NCBI RefSeq assembly: GCF_900142825.1
Contig: NZ_FRCH01000002.1
Coordinates: forward strand, 1,113,883-1,177,882
Reading direction: 5' to 3'
DNA from: Rhodanobacter sp. OK091
GTDB taxonomy: Bacteria > Pseudomonadota > Gammaproteobacteria > Xanthomonadales > Rhodanobacteraceae
DNA length: 64,000 bases
Position numbers and translations under genes: made by a program. Below, one piece after another: positions 55,672-62,625 of this stretch (positions within the stretch are counted from its first letter, which is position 1; every line of letters begins with the position of its first letter). A model generated the notes under the pieces. The model had not been told where the DNA came from. It searched no databases and saw only the letters and a list, made by a program, of their open reading frames with translations.

Positions 55672-55728
55672 GCCTAACGCTGGAATTGAGCGGCGGCGTA
55701 GCCGTCCGCCCCGAATGATTTGTTAGGC
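55672..55728 (-). other. attC site of cassette 1 (57 bp)
   Basis: Minus strand: GCCTAAC..ATCATTCGGGGCGGACGGCTACGCCGCCGC..TCAATTCCAGC and GTTAGGC. Both core boxes match the consensus perfectly. Confidence 0.9.
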
Positions 55729-55986
55729 CGCGTTGCCGCGGAACCTGCGGCGGAGTAGTACGCCTATGGCGAGAATTATGACCCCAACCAGCAGAGCAAT
55801 GTACGGGACGTAATTCTGGCTTTGCGGATCGCCAAGAACTGCTCGGTAGTGGTGAATGGCCTGACCGTCAGCGAGCACCATAAAGGATACCGGGAGGTAA
55901 TCTCGAACCAGCGAGGTACTCACTAGCCCGGCTAATGCGACCGCAGCGCCAAGAGCAATGATCAAGTTCGCGGCAAATTTTTTCAT
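55723..55986 (-). CDS. Unknown membrane protein, cassette 1 (attI-proximal)
   Basis: 87-residue protein with two hydrophobic helices (residues about 5-26 and 60-80) linked by an exposed middle (D-G-Q-A-I-H-H-Y-R). The first helix could be an uncleaved signal anchor. It has a basic C-terminus (R-R-R-F-R-G). The ATG lies three bases after the array's first core site, so translation probably depends on a promoter further upstream. The stop is inside the attC R'' box. As the first cassette it would be the most strongly expressed if an outside promoter drives the array. Confidence 0.75.
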   Translation of the reverse strand: MKKFAANLIIALGAAVALAGLVSTSLVRDYLPVSFMVLADGQAIHHYRAVLGDPQSQNYVPYIALLVGVIILAIGVLLRRRFRGNAA

Positions 55987-55989
55987 ACG

Positions 55990-55996
55990 GCCTAAC
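55990..55996 (-). other. Proximal core site of the cassette array (attI- or attC-derived)
   Basis: GTTAGGC on the minus strand at the junction with cassette 1. What precedes it (GCATATTAGGTA and a GGACCCAC/GGGTCC hairpin) does not fold like an attC. It may be a relic attI site or the truncated end of a lost cassette. Confidence 0.6.
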
Positions 55997-56451
55997 TACC
56001 TAATATGCGGACCCGTGGGTCCAGTTATACATCCCTGATCACGCGCGAGAGTCCGCGCGTAAGGTCTCGGTCCATGTAGAGCTTATCCGCGCTGGGTCCG
56101 ACTAACCATCGGATGCATAGGCGGATCCAGCGTACCGGTACTTCCGTCAGCCGGCCGCACTTCAGTCACTTGTTCCGCCCGTTCTCCCTGGCAGCGTGGT
56201 CGTCGGCGAACCTACCTCATCGTGGCGGCGCTTTTCAGGCGGTTTAGGAATGCTCTGATTAACCTCTATTTTCGTCATTCCCGCGAAAGCGGGAACCCAG
56301 TGTCTTTCATGTAACAGGTTGATACACAAAGGCGCTGGGTCCCGGATATCGCTTCGCGATTCCGGGATGACGGGCAAAATCAGAGCATCCTTATCACGGC
56401 TGCAGACGGCTGACCTTTCCGTGGGTCGGGCTGGAACTCGACCACGAGCTT
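55997..56451. other. Region upstream of the cassette array
   Basis: 455 bp with no complete gene. On the minus strand a 45-codon frame without a usual start (K-C-G-R-L-T-E-V, L-Y-M-D-R-D-L-T-R-G) ends near 56025. A TATAAC at 56024-56029 could be a -10 element for the array but no clear -35 was found. The dispersed repeat copy 2 occupies 56273-56379. No integron integrase. Confidence 0.5.
56273..56379. repeat. Dispersed intergenic repeat, copy 2
   Basis: CGTCATTCCCGCGAAAGCGGG at the left and GTCCCGGATATCGCTTCGCG plus GATTCCGGGATGACG at the right, matching copy 1 at 4558-4690. It lies just downstream of the sigma factor gene and just before the cassette array region. Confidence 0.88.
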
Positions 56452-57309
56452 TCAGCCCAACCGCGCCCACTCGATGGCTTCGAGCACATAAGGCGCGTAC
56501 AGGAAATCCCGGATCGCGACGATTTGGTTTTCCGACCAGTCGATCAGGACAAAATGCGCCGGCCTTTCCATCGAGCCGGTGCTGTCGAAGACCAGCATGG
56601 CTGGCTGTCCTTCCACCGCGCCGAGGGCGAACCGCCATTTCGTCACTTCCGCATAGCGCGTGAAATAGAGACTGATCTTGCCGCGCCCTTCCCACTGCAG
56701 CCGGTTCACCAGATCGAGCTTCACGTCGTCGGCGAGCATGGCGCGGATGGCGTCGAAATCGCCGCTCTGAAACAGATGCACATAAGCGGCGATCTTCCGC
56801 CGGCCCGCATCGGACATCAGCGGCAGCCGAATGTCTTCGGGCGCCTGCGCAAGTTGCCGCAGCGCAACGCGCCCGCGTTGAAGCGCCGATTTGGCGGCGG
56901 CGGGCGAGCACCCGGCGATGCTTGCGATCTCGTCGACCGAGTGGCCCAGAACATCCTTGAGGATCACCGCGCAGCGTTGAAGTTCGGGCAGCCGCAGAAA
57001 CGTCTGAAAGCTGACCGCGACGATATCCGCCTCAGGTATCGGCGCCGCTTCGATGTCGTCGGTGAGCGCTACGAACGTGTTCCGAGACTTCTCGCGCAGG
57101 AAATCGAGGCTCGCGTTGTGGGCGATGCGAAACAGCCAGCCCTCGAGGTTATCCACCTCGGTGCCCTCGGCTCGCGCGTGAAGGGCCTTGACCAGGGCAT
57201 CCTGCAATACATCCTCGCCACTGACCGCCGATCCGGTCATGCGCGCGCAATAGCGATGAAGGCGTGGCCGCAGCGCTTTCAGACCATCCTCGAAGGCGTC
57301 CGTGTTCAT
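56452..57309 (-). CDS. ECF-type RNA polymerase sigma factor with SnoaL-like C-terminal domain
   Basis: 285-residue protein. Sigma region 2 covers about residues 10-75 (E-D-V-L-Q-D-A-L-V-K-A, G-W-L-F-R-I-A-H-N-A), and region 4 about 105-155 (V-D-E-I-A-S-I-A-G-C-S and A-K-S-A-L-Q-R-G-R). From 165 to the end a SnoaL-like fold follows (A-A-Y-V-H-L-F-Q-S-G-D-F-D-A-I). This is the ECF41/SigJ-like architecture, in which the tail usually tunes sigma activity in place of an anti-sigma factor. ATGA overlap with the upstream 57306 hydrolase gene means the two are co-translated. Regulated genes are unknown. Confidence 0.92.
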   Translation of the reverse strand: MNTDAFEDGLKALRPRLHRYCARMTGSAVSGEDVLQDALVKALHARAEGTEVDNLEGWLFRIAHNASLDFLREKSRNTFVALTDDIEAAPIPEADIVAVSFQTFLRLPELQRCAVILKDVLGHSVDEIASIAGCSPAAAKSALQRGRVALRQLAQAPEDIRLPLMSDAGRRKIAAYVHLFQSGDFDAIRAMLADDVKLDLVNRLQWEGRGKISLYFTRYAEVTKWRFALGAVEGQPAMLVFDSTGSMERPAHFVLIDWSENQIVAIRDFLYAPYVLEAIEWARLG

Positions 57310-58199
57310 GTATCGAGCGCCTCCGCACTCTGCTCCGCCAGGGATTGGACACCGATGTCGATGAGCACCCTCGCCAGCTTGGCCGGTTGCGACAGGAAGG
57401 GCGAGTGGCTGCTTTCCAGGGTGTGGGTCGTTGTCTTGCCGCCCATGGCACGGTCAACCGTCGCAATCATGTGATCCTGGCCGGTCAACGGAATCGCGCG
57501 ATCCTGCGTGCAGCGGATGTAGTGCCGCGGCACCGTGCCAAATCTTCCCGGCGTGATGTCCGATGGGGCCAGAGCGCCGGCGTTGGATTCGTCGCAATGA
57601 AGTTGCGAGGCCGCATGTGCGAAGTCGGCCTCCGACACGTCGGCATAAAACGACGCCTTGAGCAGAGCTCTATAGGCTTCGTCGGTTGATCCGGCATGGA
57701 TCCTTGTCGCGCCGATGGCGATGGGGTCGCCCACGAACAGCCCGGGCGCCAGCGCCGAAGACAGGGATTCATGCTGGAGCATCGCGAGCAACGGCAGGCC
57801 GTTCGGCATCAGGAACCCGGCAAGATAGACGACCGCGAGAAGCAGGTTCGGAACCTGCTCGGCGACCGCCGAAATCGTCATCCCGCCGGCCGAGTGCCCG
57901 ACCAGGATGACCTTGCCACCGCTGCGCGACGCCGCTTCTTTTACCAACGCGACCACCGCCTGCGTCCGCTGCTCCTGCGTCACGCCGGCGATGGGTGAGC
58001 GCTCGGTGGCGAACGCCACGGGGTCGAACGGGCGAAGACCGAGCGACGTGGGTGCTATCGCATTTACCCCCGCGCCAGGAAGGTCGAGCGTCAACGCCGC
58101 GAAGCCGTCGGCTTCAAGTAGTGGCGTCACCCTGTCCCACGCCGAATGGTTGTGCCAACCGCCGTGGACCAGGACAAAAGCTGCTTTGGTTGCCGACAT
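57306..58199 (-). CDS. Alpha/beta hydrolase, coupled to sigma factor
   Basis: 297-residue enzyme. The oxyanion strand reads V-L-V-H-G-G-W near residue 9, and the nucleophile elbow is V-G-H-S-A-G-G near 102. The catalytic His is probably in L-E-S-S-H-S-P near 265. No signal peptide, so cytoplasmic. ATG 58199 matches the family N-terminus; the frame extends 39 codons upstream. It shares four bases (ATGA) with the sigma factor gene. ECF41-type sigma factors commonly sit beside genes for small-molecule enzymes. Confidence 0.85.
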   Translation of the reverse strand: MSATKAAFVLVHGGWHNHSAWDRVTPLLEADGFAALTLDLPGAGVNAIAPTSLGLRPFDPVAFATERSPIAGVTQEQRTQAVVALVKEAASRSGGKVILVGHSAGGMTISAVAEQVPNLLLAVVYLAGFLMPNGLPLLAMLQHESLSSALAPGLFVGDPIAIGATRIHAGSTDEAYRALLKASFYADVSEADFAHAASQLHCDESNAGALAPSDITPGRFGTVPRHYIRCTQDRAIPLTGQDHMIATVDRAMGGKTTTHTLESSHSPFLSQPAKLARVLIDIGVQSLAEQSAEALDT

Positions 58200-58312
58200 T
58201 GCTGAATCCCTTTTGTTTGATTTTACGATCTTCACGAGCCGTACAAGCGGCCGCCCGCCATGTCGCCGCCCTTCGCCTCCTCGCCCACCGGGACGAACCG
58301 GGGGGGCGGGGT

Positions 58313-58627
58313 TCAAACGTCCCTGTTGTCGAAAAGGAACATCTGAACACCCGAGTCATCCGGCGCAAAAAGTCGGCGATCCGCCCCGGCAGCTTGTCCC
58401 TCCACGCTGGCAAACGCCTTTTCGATCGCCGCAAGGTCGTCGAAATACAGTGTGCCGATCCGATAAACGTCGGAGGGTCCCACCGGCGTCGCGATGGGGC
58501 CGTCGCTGACCTCGTATTTCCTCAGGCCCGGAATCTTCTTGGCGAGAGGCACGTGGATGTCGAAGTAATGTCGGTCGAAGGCCTCGACGTTCTTCGGTGT
58601 CCGGTAGATCACTACCATCCGAGCCAT
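58313..58627 (-). CDS. EthD-family protein
   Basis: 104-residue ferredoxin-like protein of the EthD/dimeric alpha-beta barrel type. The block Y-F-D-I-H-V-P-L-A-K near residue 22 and P-G-L-R-K-Y-E-V near 35 match the family. EthD proteins take part in degradation of ethers and aromatics, but the family is broad. GGAG before ATG 58627 supports that start; the frame runs further upstream. It lies 113 bp downstream of an ABM gene's companion on the same strand and probably shares a transcript with 58672. Confidence 0.8.
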   Translation of the reverse strand: MARMVVIYRTPKNVEAFDRHYFDIHVPLAKKIPGLRKYEVSDGPIATPVGPSDVYRIGTLYFDDLAAIEKAFASVEGQAAGADRRLFAPDDSGVQMFLFDNRDV

Positions 58628-58671
58628 GGCGGCTCTCCTTTGTGGGTTGTGTGACGCCGACTTGCTTGTGT

Positions 58672-58983
58672 TCACCCGCGCCGGGTTTCGCTCAACACGG
58701 CCGAGCCCATGATCGAGTCCAGGCTCGCCAACTCCATGACCTTGGGGAAACAGGCCTGCATGCGCGGATCGCTGCGCATCGCCTCGACGGCTGCGGCGTT
58801 CTCCCACTCGGAGTAGATGACGACGCCGGCGCCGTCCCCGGCCGCGATCAGCCGGGTCGTCTTCCAGCCCTGAAGCGTGCGGATCACGGTGTCGGTGTTG
58901 TGCTGCAAGAGCGCGATCAGCGCATCCTGCTTTCCCGGTTTGACCTTCAGCAGGTTGATCAAGATAACGGATTCATCGGACAT
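58672..58983 (-). CDS. Antibiotic biosynthesis monooxygenase (ABM) family protein
   Basis: 103-residue small monooxygenase-like protein with the ABM fold (I-L-I-N-L-L-K-V-K-P-G-K-Q at residues 7-19; T-R-L-I-A-A-G and V-V-I-Y-S-E-W-E-N in the middle). Such enzymes act without metal or cofactor on quinone-like substrates, or only carry the fold. GGAGAG precedes ATG 58983. It is followed by the EthD gene 44 bp further on. Confidence 0.83.
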   Translation of the reverse strand: MSDESVILINLLKVKPGKQDALIALLQHNTDTVIRTLQGWKTTRLIAAGDGAGVVIYSEWENAAAVEAMRSDPRMQACFPKVMELASLDSIMGSAVLSETRRG

Positions 58984-59109
58984 GGCATCTCTCCTGGTGT
59001 TTGGGACACACCAAGGACGATACGAAAGGCCTAAACGGATCGCGACGCAGAAGATTTTTTTAAATTCATCCCGAAGGGGCGAGCCTTGCCGAGTGGCTGC
59101 GTGCAAAAG

Positions 59110-59134
59110 AAAAGCCCCGCGAGGCGGGGCTTTT
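59110..59134. terminator. Bidirectional intrinsic terminator
   Basis: AAAAGCCCCGC, loop GAG, GCGGGGCTTTT: a perfect 11-bp stem with A-run on one side and T-run on the other. It directly follows a C-terminal gene fragment read on the minus strand. Confidence 0.88.
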
Positions 59135-59165
59135 CCTGCGGCATGCTGCCGGGAGCGACGGGCGA

Positions 59166-59257
59166 TCAGGCGCGCGGGCCGCGGGCGAAGCAGGTGGCGA
59201 GCATCTTGCGCAGCTCGTCCACGCCCTGCCCCTTGCCGGTGACCTTGCGCCACCACC
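59166..59257 (-). pseudogene. C-terminal fragment of an unidentified gene
   Basis: On the minus strand a frame gives V-T-G-K-G-Q-G-V-D-E-L-R-K-M-L followed by F-A-R-G-P-R-A and a stop, and then a strong terminator, as at the 3' end of a real gene. Upstream the homology stops at the YceI gene end with no start. The Q-G-V-D-E-L-R ending resembles that of the YihA/EngB GTPase but the match is too short to name. It is probably a leftover after a deletion or insertion. Confidence 0.45.
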
Positions 59258-59277
59258 GTCAACGGGGCACTTCCTGT

Positions 59278-59988
59278 CTATGAGTGCGACTTGCCGTCAG
59301 CCGTCGCCAACGACGGCCCACTGAACTCGACCTCGATGGACACGTCGATCGGGTCGCCCACACCCATGGTGGTGCCCGGCGCGGGTACGCCGTAGCCCAT
59401 GCCGAAATCCGAGCGCTTGAAGGTGCCATGCGCCGAGAATCCGATGCGCGCGTGAGGATCCATGCCGGCGATGCCGGCATACCCTCCGTTGTAGGTGCCG
59501 GTCAGCACCAGGGGGCGCGTGACGCCGTGCAGATCCAAGGTACCCGCGATCTCGAACGATTTGGCGCCGGTCATGCGGACTCTTTCCGAGCGGAAGACGA
59601 TCTTGGAAAACTTCTTGGTATCGAGGAACTGCGGTCCCTGCACGATATCCACACACATCTTCGGCGCCGCATCCATTTCCAACGACGCCGCGTCGACGGT
59701 CGCCACCAGCTTGGAGGCAGGCAGGTTGTTGGGGTCGAACGTCAATGTCGCATCGAAGCGGCTGAACCGCGTGGTGTAAGTCGAGAATCCCATATGGCTG
59801 ACACGAAGTTGCAGGCTCGCGTGGGCCTTGTCGATCTGGTACACGCCCGCGGGTGGCGCCTTCACAGGCGGCATGGCAGGCGGCGCAGGCGTGTCGGCCG
59901 CGCGGGACATGGCGCCATACACGCCAAGCAAGGCAACCACCGCGGTGACGGCAAGGCGCCGCGAAACGGTTTGGATGGTGTTATTCAT
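59278..59988 (-). CDS. YceI-family periplasmic protein
   Basis: 236-residue exported protein. After a signal peptide (cleavage near S-R-A-A) and a Pro-rich linker, a YceI lipocalin-like barrel follows (Y-Q-I-D-K-A-H-A-S-L-Q near residue 52; F-S-A-H-G-T-F-K-R-S-D-F-G near 195). YceI proteins bind isoprenoid lipids and are often induced by stress or alkaline pH. The linker of about 25 residues is longer than usual. It lies in a run of redox genes on the minus strand. Confidence 0.9.
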   Translation of the reverse strand: MNNTIQTVSRRLAVTAVVALLGVYGAMSRAADTPAPPAMPPVKAPPAGVYQIDKAHASLQLRVSHMGFSTYTTRFSRFDATLTFDPNNLPASKLVATVDAASLEMDAAPKMCVDIVQGPQFLDTKKFSKIVFRSERVRMTGAKSFEIAGTLDLHGVTRPLVLTGTYNGGYAGIAGMDPHARIGFSAHGTFKRSDFGMGYGVPAPGTTMGVGDPIDVSIEVEFSGPSLATADGKSHS

Positions 59989-60140
59989 GGCAAGTCATTC
60001 CGTAGGAGTTGAAGTGTCTCGATCAGGGTCGCCAACGGGTGGTTGCCGCTCCTGTTCGCATGTCGGTTCCCGGCGTCGTACGTCTCATCTGCGTACTCCT
60101 CCAACCATGCAACGAACGACTGATGGCCAAATCGACACGA

Positions 60141-60199
60141 AGATCGAAGTCAGGTTCACTTTCTCACGTCAGCAAATGAACCTGGCCTCGATAACCGTC
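60141..60199. repeat. Dispersed palindromic repeat, copy C
   Basis: GATCGAAGTCAGGTTCACTT, loop with TCTCACGTCAGC, then AAATGAACCTGGCCTCGATAA. Same plan as copy A, with divergence in the loop and right arm. It lies between the YceI gene and the SDR gene. Confidence 0.85.
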
Positions 60200-60259
60200 G
60201 ATAGTCGATTTCGATGCGGGTTCAGGCAATTTTGGCATGGGGCGGTTGCCCGGCATTTG

Positions 60260-61018
60260 TCAGCGCGCCGTCATTCCGCCATCGACACCGTAATTCACGC
60301 CGGTCAGGAACTTCCCGCGCTCCGACACGAGCAGTGCGACGACCTCAGCGATGTCTTCGGTGGCGCCAATGCGGCCCAGCGGAATATTCCGTAGCCAAGC
60401 GTCAGTGGAAAATCCCGGAGTCGTCTTGGCAAACTCTTCGGAGCCTGGCGTCGCGATGACGCCGGGCGACACGACGTTCACACGGATGCCGCTCGGTGCG
60501 AGTTCCATGGCAAGCGTACGCGAGTAGTAGTTCAGCGCCGCCTTGGCGGCCCCATAGTGCGCAAAGGGACCGAACGGCATCGTCGCGGCCGCCGAAGAGA
60601 TGTTCACCACGGCCGCGGCCGTCGATGCCCGGAGCGCCGGGAGGACGGCGTTCGTCAGGCGGATCGCGGCGAAGAGGTTGAGCGCGATGCTGTCGTGCCA
60701 CTCCTTGTCGGGGATCGTCCATGACCCTTCCAGAAACGCGCTCGCACCGCCCGCGTTGTTCACGAGAATGTCGAGGCCGCCGAGCACTGCGAGCGTCTTC
60801 GTCGCGATCGCCTCCACGCCTTCGTTCGAGCTGACGTCGCCGGCGACCAACGTTGCTCCCGCGGGAATATCGTTGCTGGGCGTACGCGCAGCAACGACGA
60901 CTTTGGCGCCGGCATCGAGAAGGCGCTGTGCGATGGCCGCACCGATGCCGCGCGAGCCTCCGGTGACCAGGGCACGGCGGCCGATGAGTTCATTCGAGAG
61001 ATCGAGTTTGTTGGACAT
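60260..61018 (-). CDS. SDR-family oxidoreductase
   Basis: 252-residue short-chain dehydrogenase/reductase. Cofactor motif T-G-G-S-R-G-I-G near residue 20, N-N-A-G near 88, catalytic Y-G-A-A-K near 157 and the preceding Ser. The C-terminus V-D-G-G-M-T is typical. Substrate unknown. It is followed by a dispersed palindrome and is 91 bp downstream of the F420/NADP-reductase-like gene on the same strand. Confidence 0.92.
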   Translation of the reverse strand: MSNKLDLSNELIGRRALVTGGSRGIGAAIAQRLLDAGAKVVVAARTPSNDIPAGATLVAGDVSSNEGVEAIATKTLAVLGGLDILVNNAGGASAFLEGSWTIPDKEWHDSIALNLFAAIRLTNAVLPALRASTAAAVVNISSAAATMPFGPFAHYGAAKAALNYYSRTLAMELAPSGIRVNVVSPGVIATPGSEEFAKTTPGFSTDAWLRNIPLGRIGATEDIAEVVALLVSERGKFLTGVNYGVDGGMTAR

Positions 61019-61109
61019 GAGATGTCTCCTCGCAGATGGGTTGATGTTTCCGGAGTCGTGATTCGCGCTACAGGGCGATCACGATCTGGCTGCGATCGCC
61101 GTGCGTCGC

Positions 61110-61712
61110 TCACGGCTCTTTCTTGAACAGATCCTGGAAGATCAGAGGCCCCCAGCTCCTGCCCCGCGCCTGTACAAGCGCGCCACCTTCCCTGAGTTTT
61201 CCGAGATTGACGGGCGCGAAACCGAGTTGTCCGGCGAGTGCCGCCACCGTCTCTGCCGCGCCTTCTTCGTCGCTCGAGAGGAATACCACCCGGCGGTCGC
61301 CCTTGACGTTCGGATCTTCGGCAAGGGTGCCGGCAAGCAGGTGATTGAATCCCTTCACGAGCTTGGCGCCGGGGAAGGCCTTGGCAACGAAGGCAGAGGA
61401 CGGAAGACCGGAGAGCTCTTCGACCGGATCGGCAAACGTGTTCATCGCGTCGATGATCGTCTTGCCCTTCCAAGTGGGCAGCGCCTTCGCGACATCCTGG
61501 TGCGACTCGAAACGGACGGCCAAAAAGACAATGTCCGCCTTGACCGCTTCCGCCAGCTTTTTGGGAATGATCGTGGGTCCGATCGCGGCCGCGGCGGATG
61601 CAAAGCTTTCCGGGTCGCGCGTGGTTGCAACGGATACTTCGATGCCGTTACGGGCAAACGCCTTGGCCAGGGCCTGGCCGATATTGCCGAAGCCGATAAT
61701 TGCGTAGCTCAT
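61110..61712 (-). CDS. NADPH-dependent F420 reductase-like/NAD(P)-binding protein
   Basis: 200-residue Rossmann protein with I-I-G-F-G-N-I-G-Q-A at residues 5-14 and a C-terminal half resembling F420-dependent NADP reductase (V-K-G-F-N-H-L, D-R-R-V-V-F-L-S-S-D). In non-F420 bacteria these proteins are NADPH-binding oxidoreductases of unclear substrate. ATG 61712 is the natural start. It lies 74 bp downstream of the 61787 SDR gene on the same strand. Confidence 0.85.
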   Translation of the reverse strand: MSYAIIGFGNIGQALAKAFARNGIEVSVATTRDPESFASAAAAIGPTIIPKKLAEAVKADIVFLAVRFESHQDVAKALPTWKGKTIIDAMNTFADPVEELSGLPSSAFVAKAFPGAKLVKGFNHLLAGTLAEDPNVKGDRRVVFLSSDEEGAAETVAALAGQLGFAPVNLGKLREGGALVQARGRSWGPLIFQDLFKKEP

Positions 61713-61786
61713 AGTTTTTCCTTGGGTATGGCACGCCCTACGGCGCTCCGAACAATCGAATGGAGCGCCTGGCGGCGCGTAGCTCG

Positions 61787-62521
61787 TCAGATTTGCGCCA
61801 GACCACCGTCGACGGCGACTTCGCTGGCGGTCATGAAGCTGCTGTCCGACGACGCGAGAAAGGCAGCCACGGCTCCGATCTCCGCTGGATCGGCCATGCG
61901 CTGGAGCGGAGTCATCGAGGCGAAGATTTTCTGGCCCTCCTCGCCTAGCGCTTCCTTCGCCAGTTCGGTCGCCGTCGCCCCGGGCGACAGCACGTTTACC
62001 CGGATGCCGGTGCCCTTCAGGTCCTGCGCCCAGGTTCGCGCAAGGTTGCGCACTGCCGCTTTGCTCGCGCTGTAGGCGCTCATTCCCGGGGCGCCCGTGG
62101 TGCCGGCGCTCGATCCGGTCAGGATGATCGAACCGCCCTCGCCCATCAGCGGCAACGCCTGCTGGACCGTGAAGATCGCACCCTTCACGTTGGTGTCGAA
62201 GGTTTCGTCAATGTGCTCGGCGGTGATCGTGCCGAGCGGAAGCTGGCTTCCCGCCCCGGCATTGGCAAAGACGATGTCGAGGGTTCCGCGCTCGGCCTTT
62301 ACCGCCGCGTAGAGTCGGTCGAGATCGGCCAGATCGGAGACTGAGCCCTTCACCGCGCGGGCATTCGGCCCGAGGTCGGCCACAGCAGCGTCGAGTGCTT
62401 CCTGCCGGCGGCCGAAAATGAAGACGAAGGCGCCCTCCTCGATAAAGCGCTTTGCTGCAGCGAGGCCAATGCCGGTAGCACCACCGGTGATCACGGCGGT
62501 CTTTCCGTTGAGTCTGTTCAT
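61787..62521 (-). CDS. SDR-family oxidoreductase, divergent from LysR gene
   Basis: 244-residue short-chain dehydrogenase with T-G-G-A-T-G-I-G near residue 12, N-A-G-A near 86, Y-S-A-S-K near 150, and end D-G-G-L-A-Q-I. ATG 62521 gives the family N-terminus. It shares the fold of the 60260 SDR but is not a recent copy. It is the first gene of the minus-strand run divergent from the LysR gene at 62626, across a perfect LysR palindrome, so it is likely its main target. Confidence 0.92.
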   Translation of the reverse strand: MNRLNGKTAVITGGATGIGLAAAKRFIEEGAFVFIFGRRQEALDAAVADLGPNARAVKGSVSDLADLDRLYAAVKAERGTLDIVFANAGAGSQLPLGTITAEHIDETFDTNVKGAIFTVQQALPLMGEGGSIILTGSSAGTTGAPGMSAYSASKAAVRNLARTWAQDLKGTGIRVNVLSPGATATELAKEALGEEGQKIFASMTPLQRMADPAEIGAVAAFLASSDSSFMTASEVAVDGGLAQI

Positions 62522-62593
62522 GTCATGCATCCGCGATTGTCGAAAGTCGAAACGAGGATGGACCCGTTGACACATCAAGACAATTGACGAAAT

Positions 62594-62608
62594 ATCGCTT
62601 AATACGAT
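62594..62608. promoter_or_regulatory. Perfect T-N11-A LysR operator
   Basis: ATCG (62594-62597), seven bases CTTAATA, CGAT (62605-62608). Its inner T and A fit T-N11-A exactly. It lies in the 104-bp divergent gap of the SDR and LysR genes, close to the LysR start. Confidence 0.72.
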
Positions 62609-62625
62609 CTATTTTATGGATGTAC

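Larger units (their letters stand above)
52811..55996 (-). mobile_element. Chromosomal integron cassette array without integrase (CALIN)
   Basis: Seven ORFs, all on the minus strand, each followed on that strand by an attC site running from RYYYAAC (R'') to GTTRRRY (R'). Four sites share the Xanthomonas-like pattern in which TTCAAG..GGCGGA pairs with CCGC..CAACTCCAGC or close variants. Array order from the attI-proximal side (high coordinates): 87-aa membrane protein, 90-aa membrane protein, GFA-family, TPR, 108-aa membrane protein, YdeI-like, VOC-family. The proximal end is a core site at 55990-55996; the distal end is a truncated attC at 52811-52864. No integron integrase is seen in the 8 kb upstream on this strand. 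Known system type; the content of this array is what is new. Confidence 0.93.

Noticed and set aside
54290..55728. attC-like repeats as REP elements or terminators
   Set aside because: They carry paired R and L boxes at fixed positions after each ORF, with unpaired bases, which fits attC better than simple hairpins.
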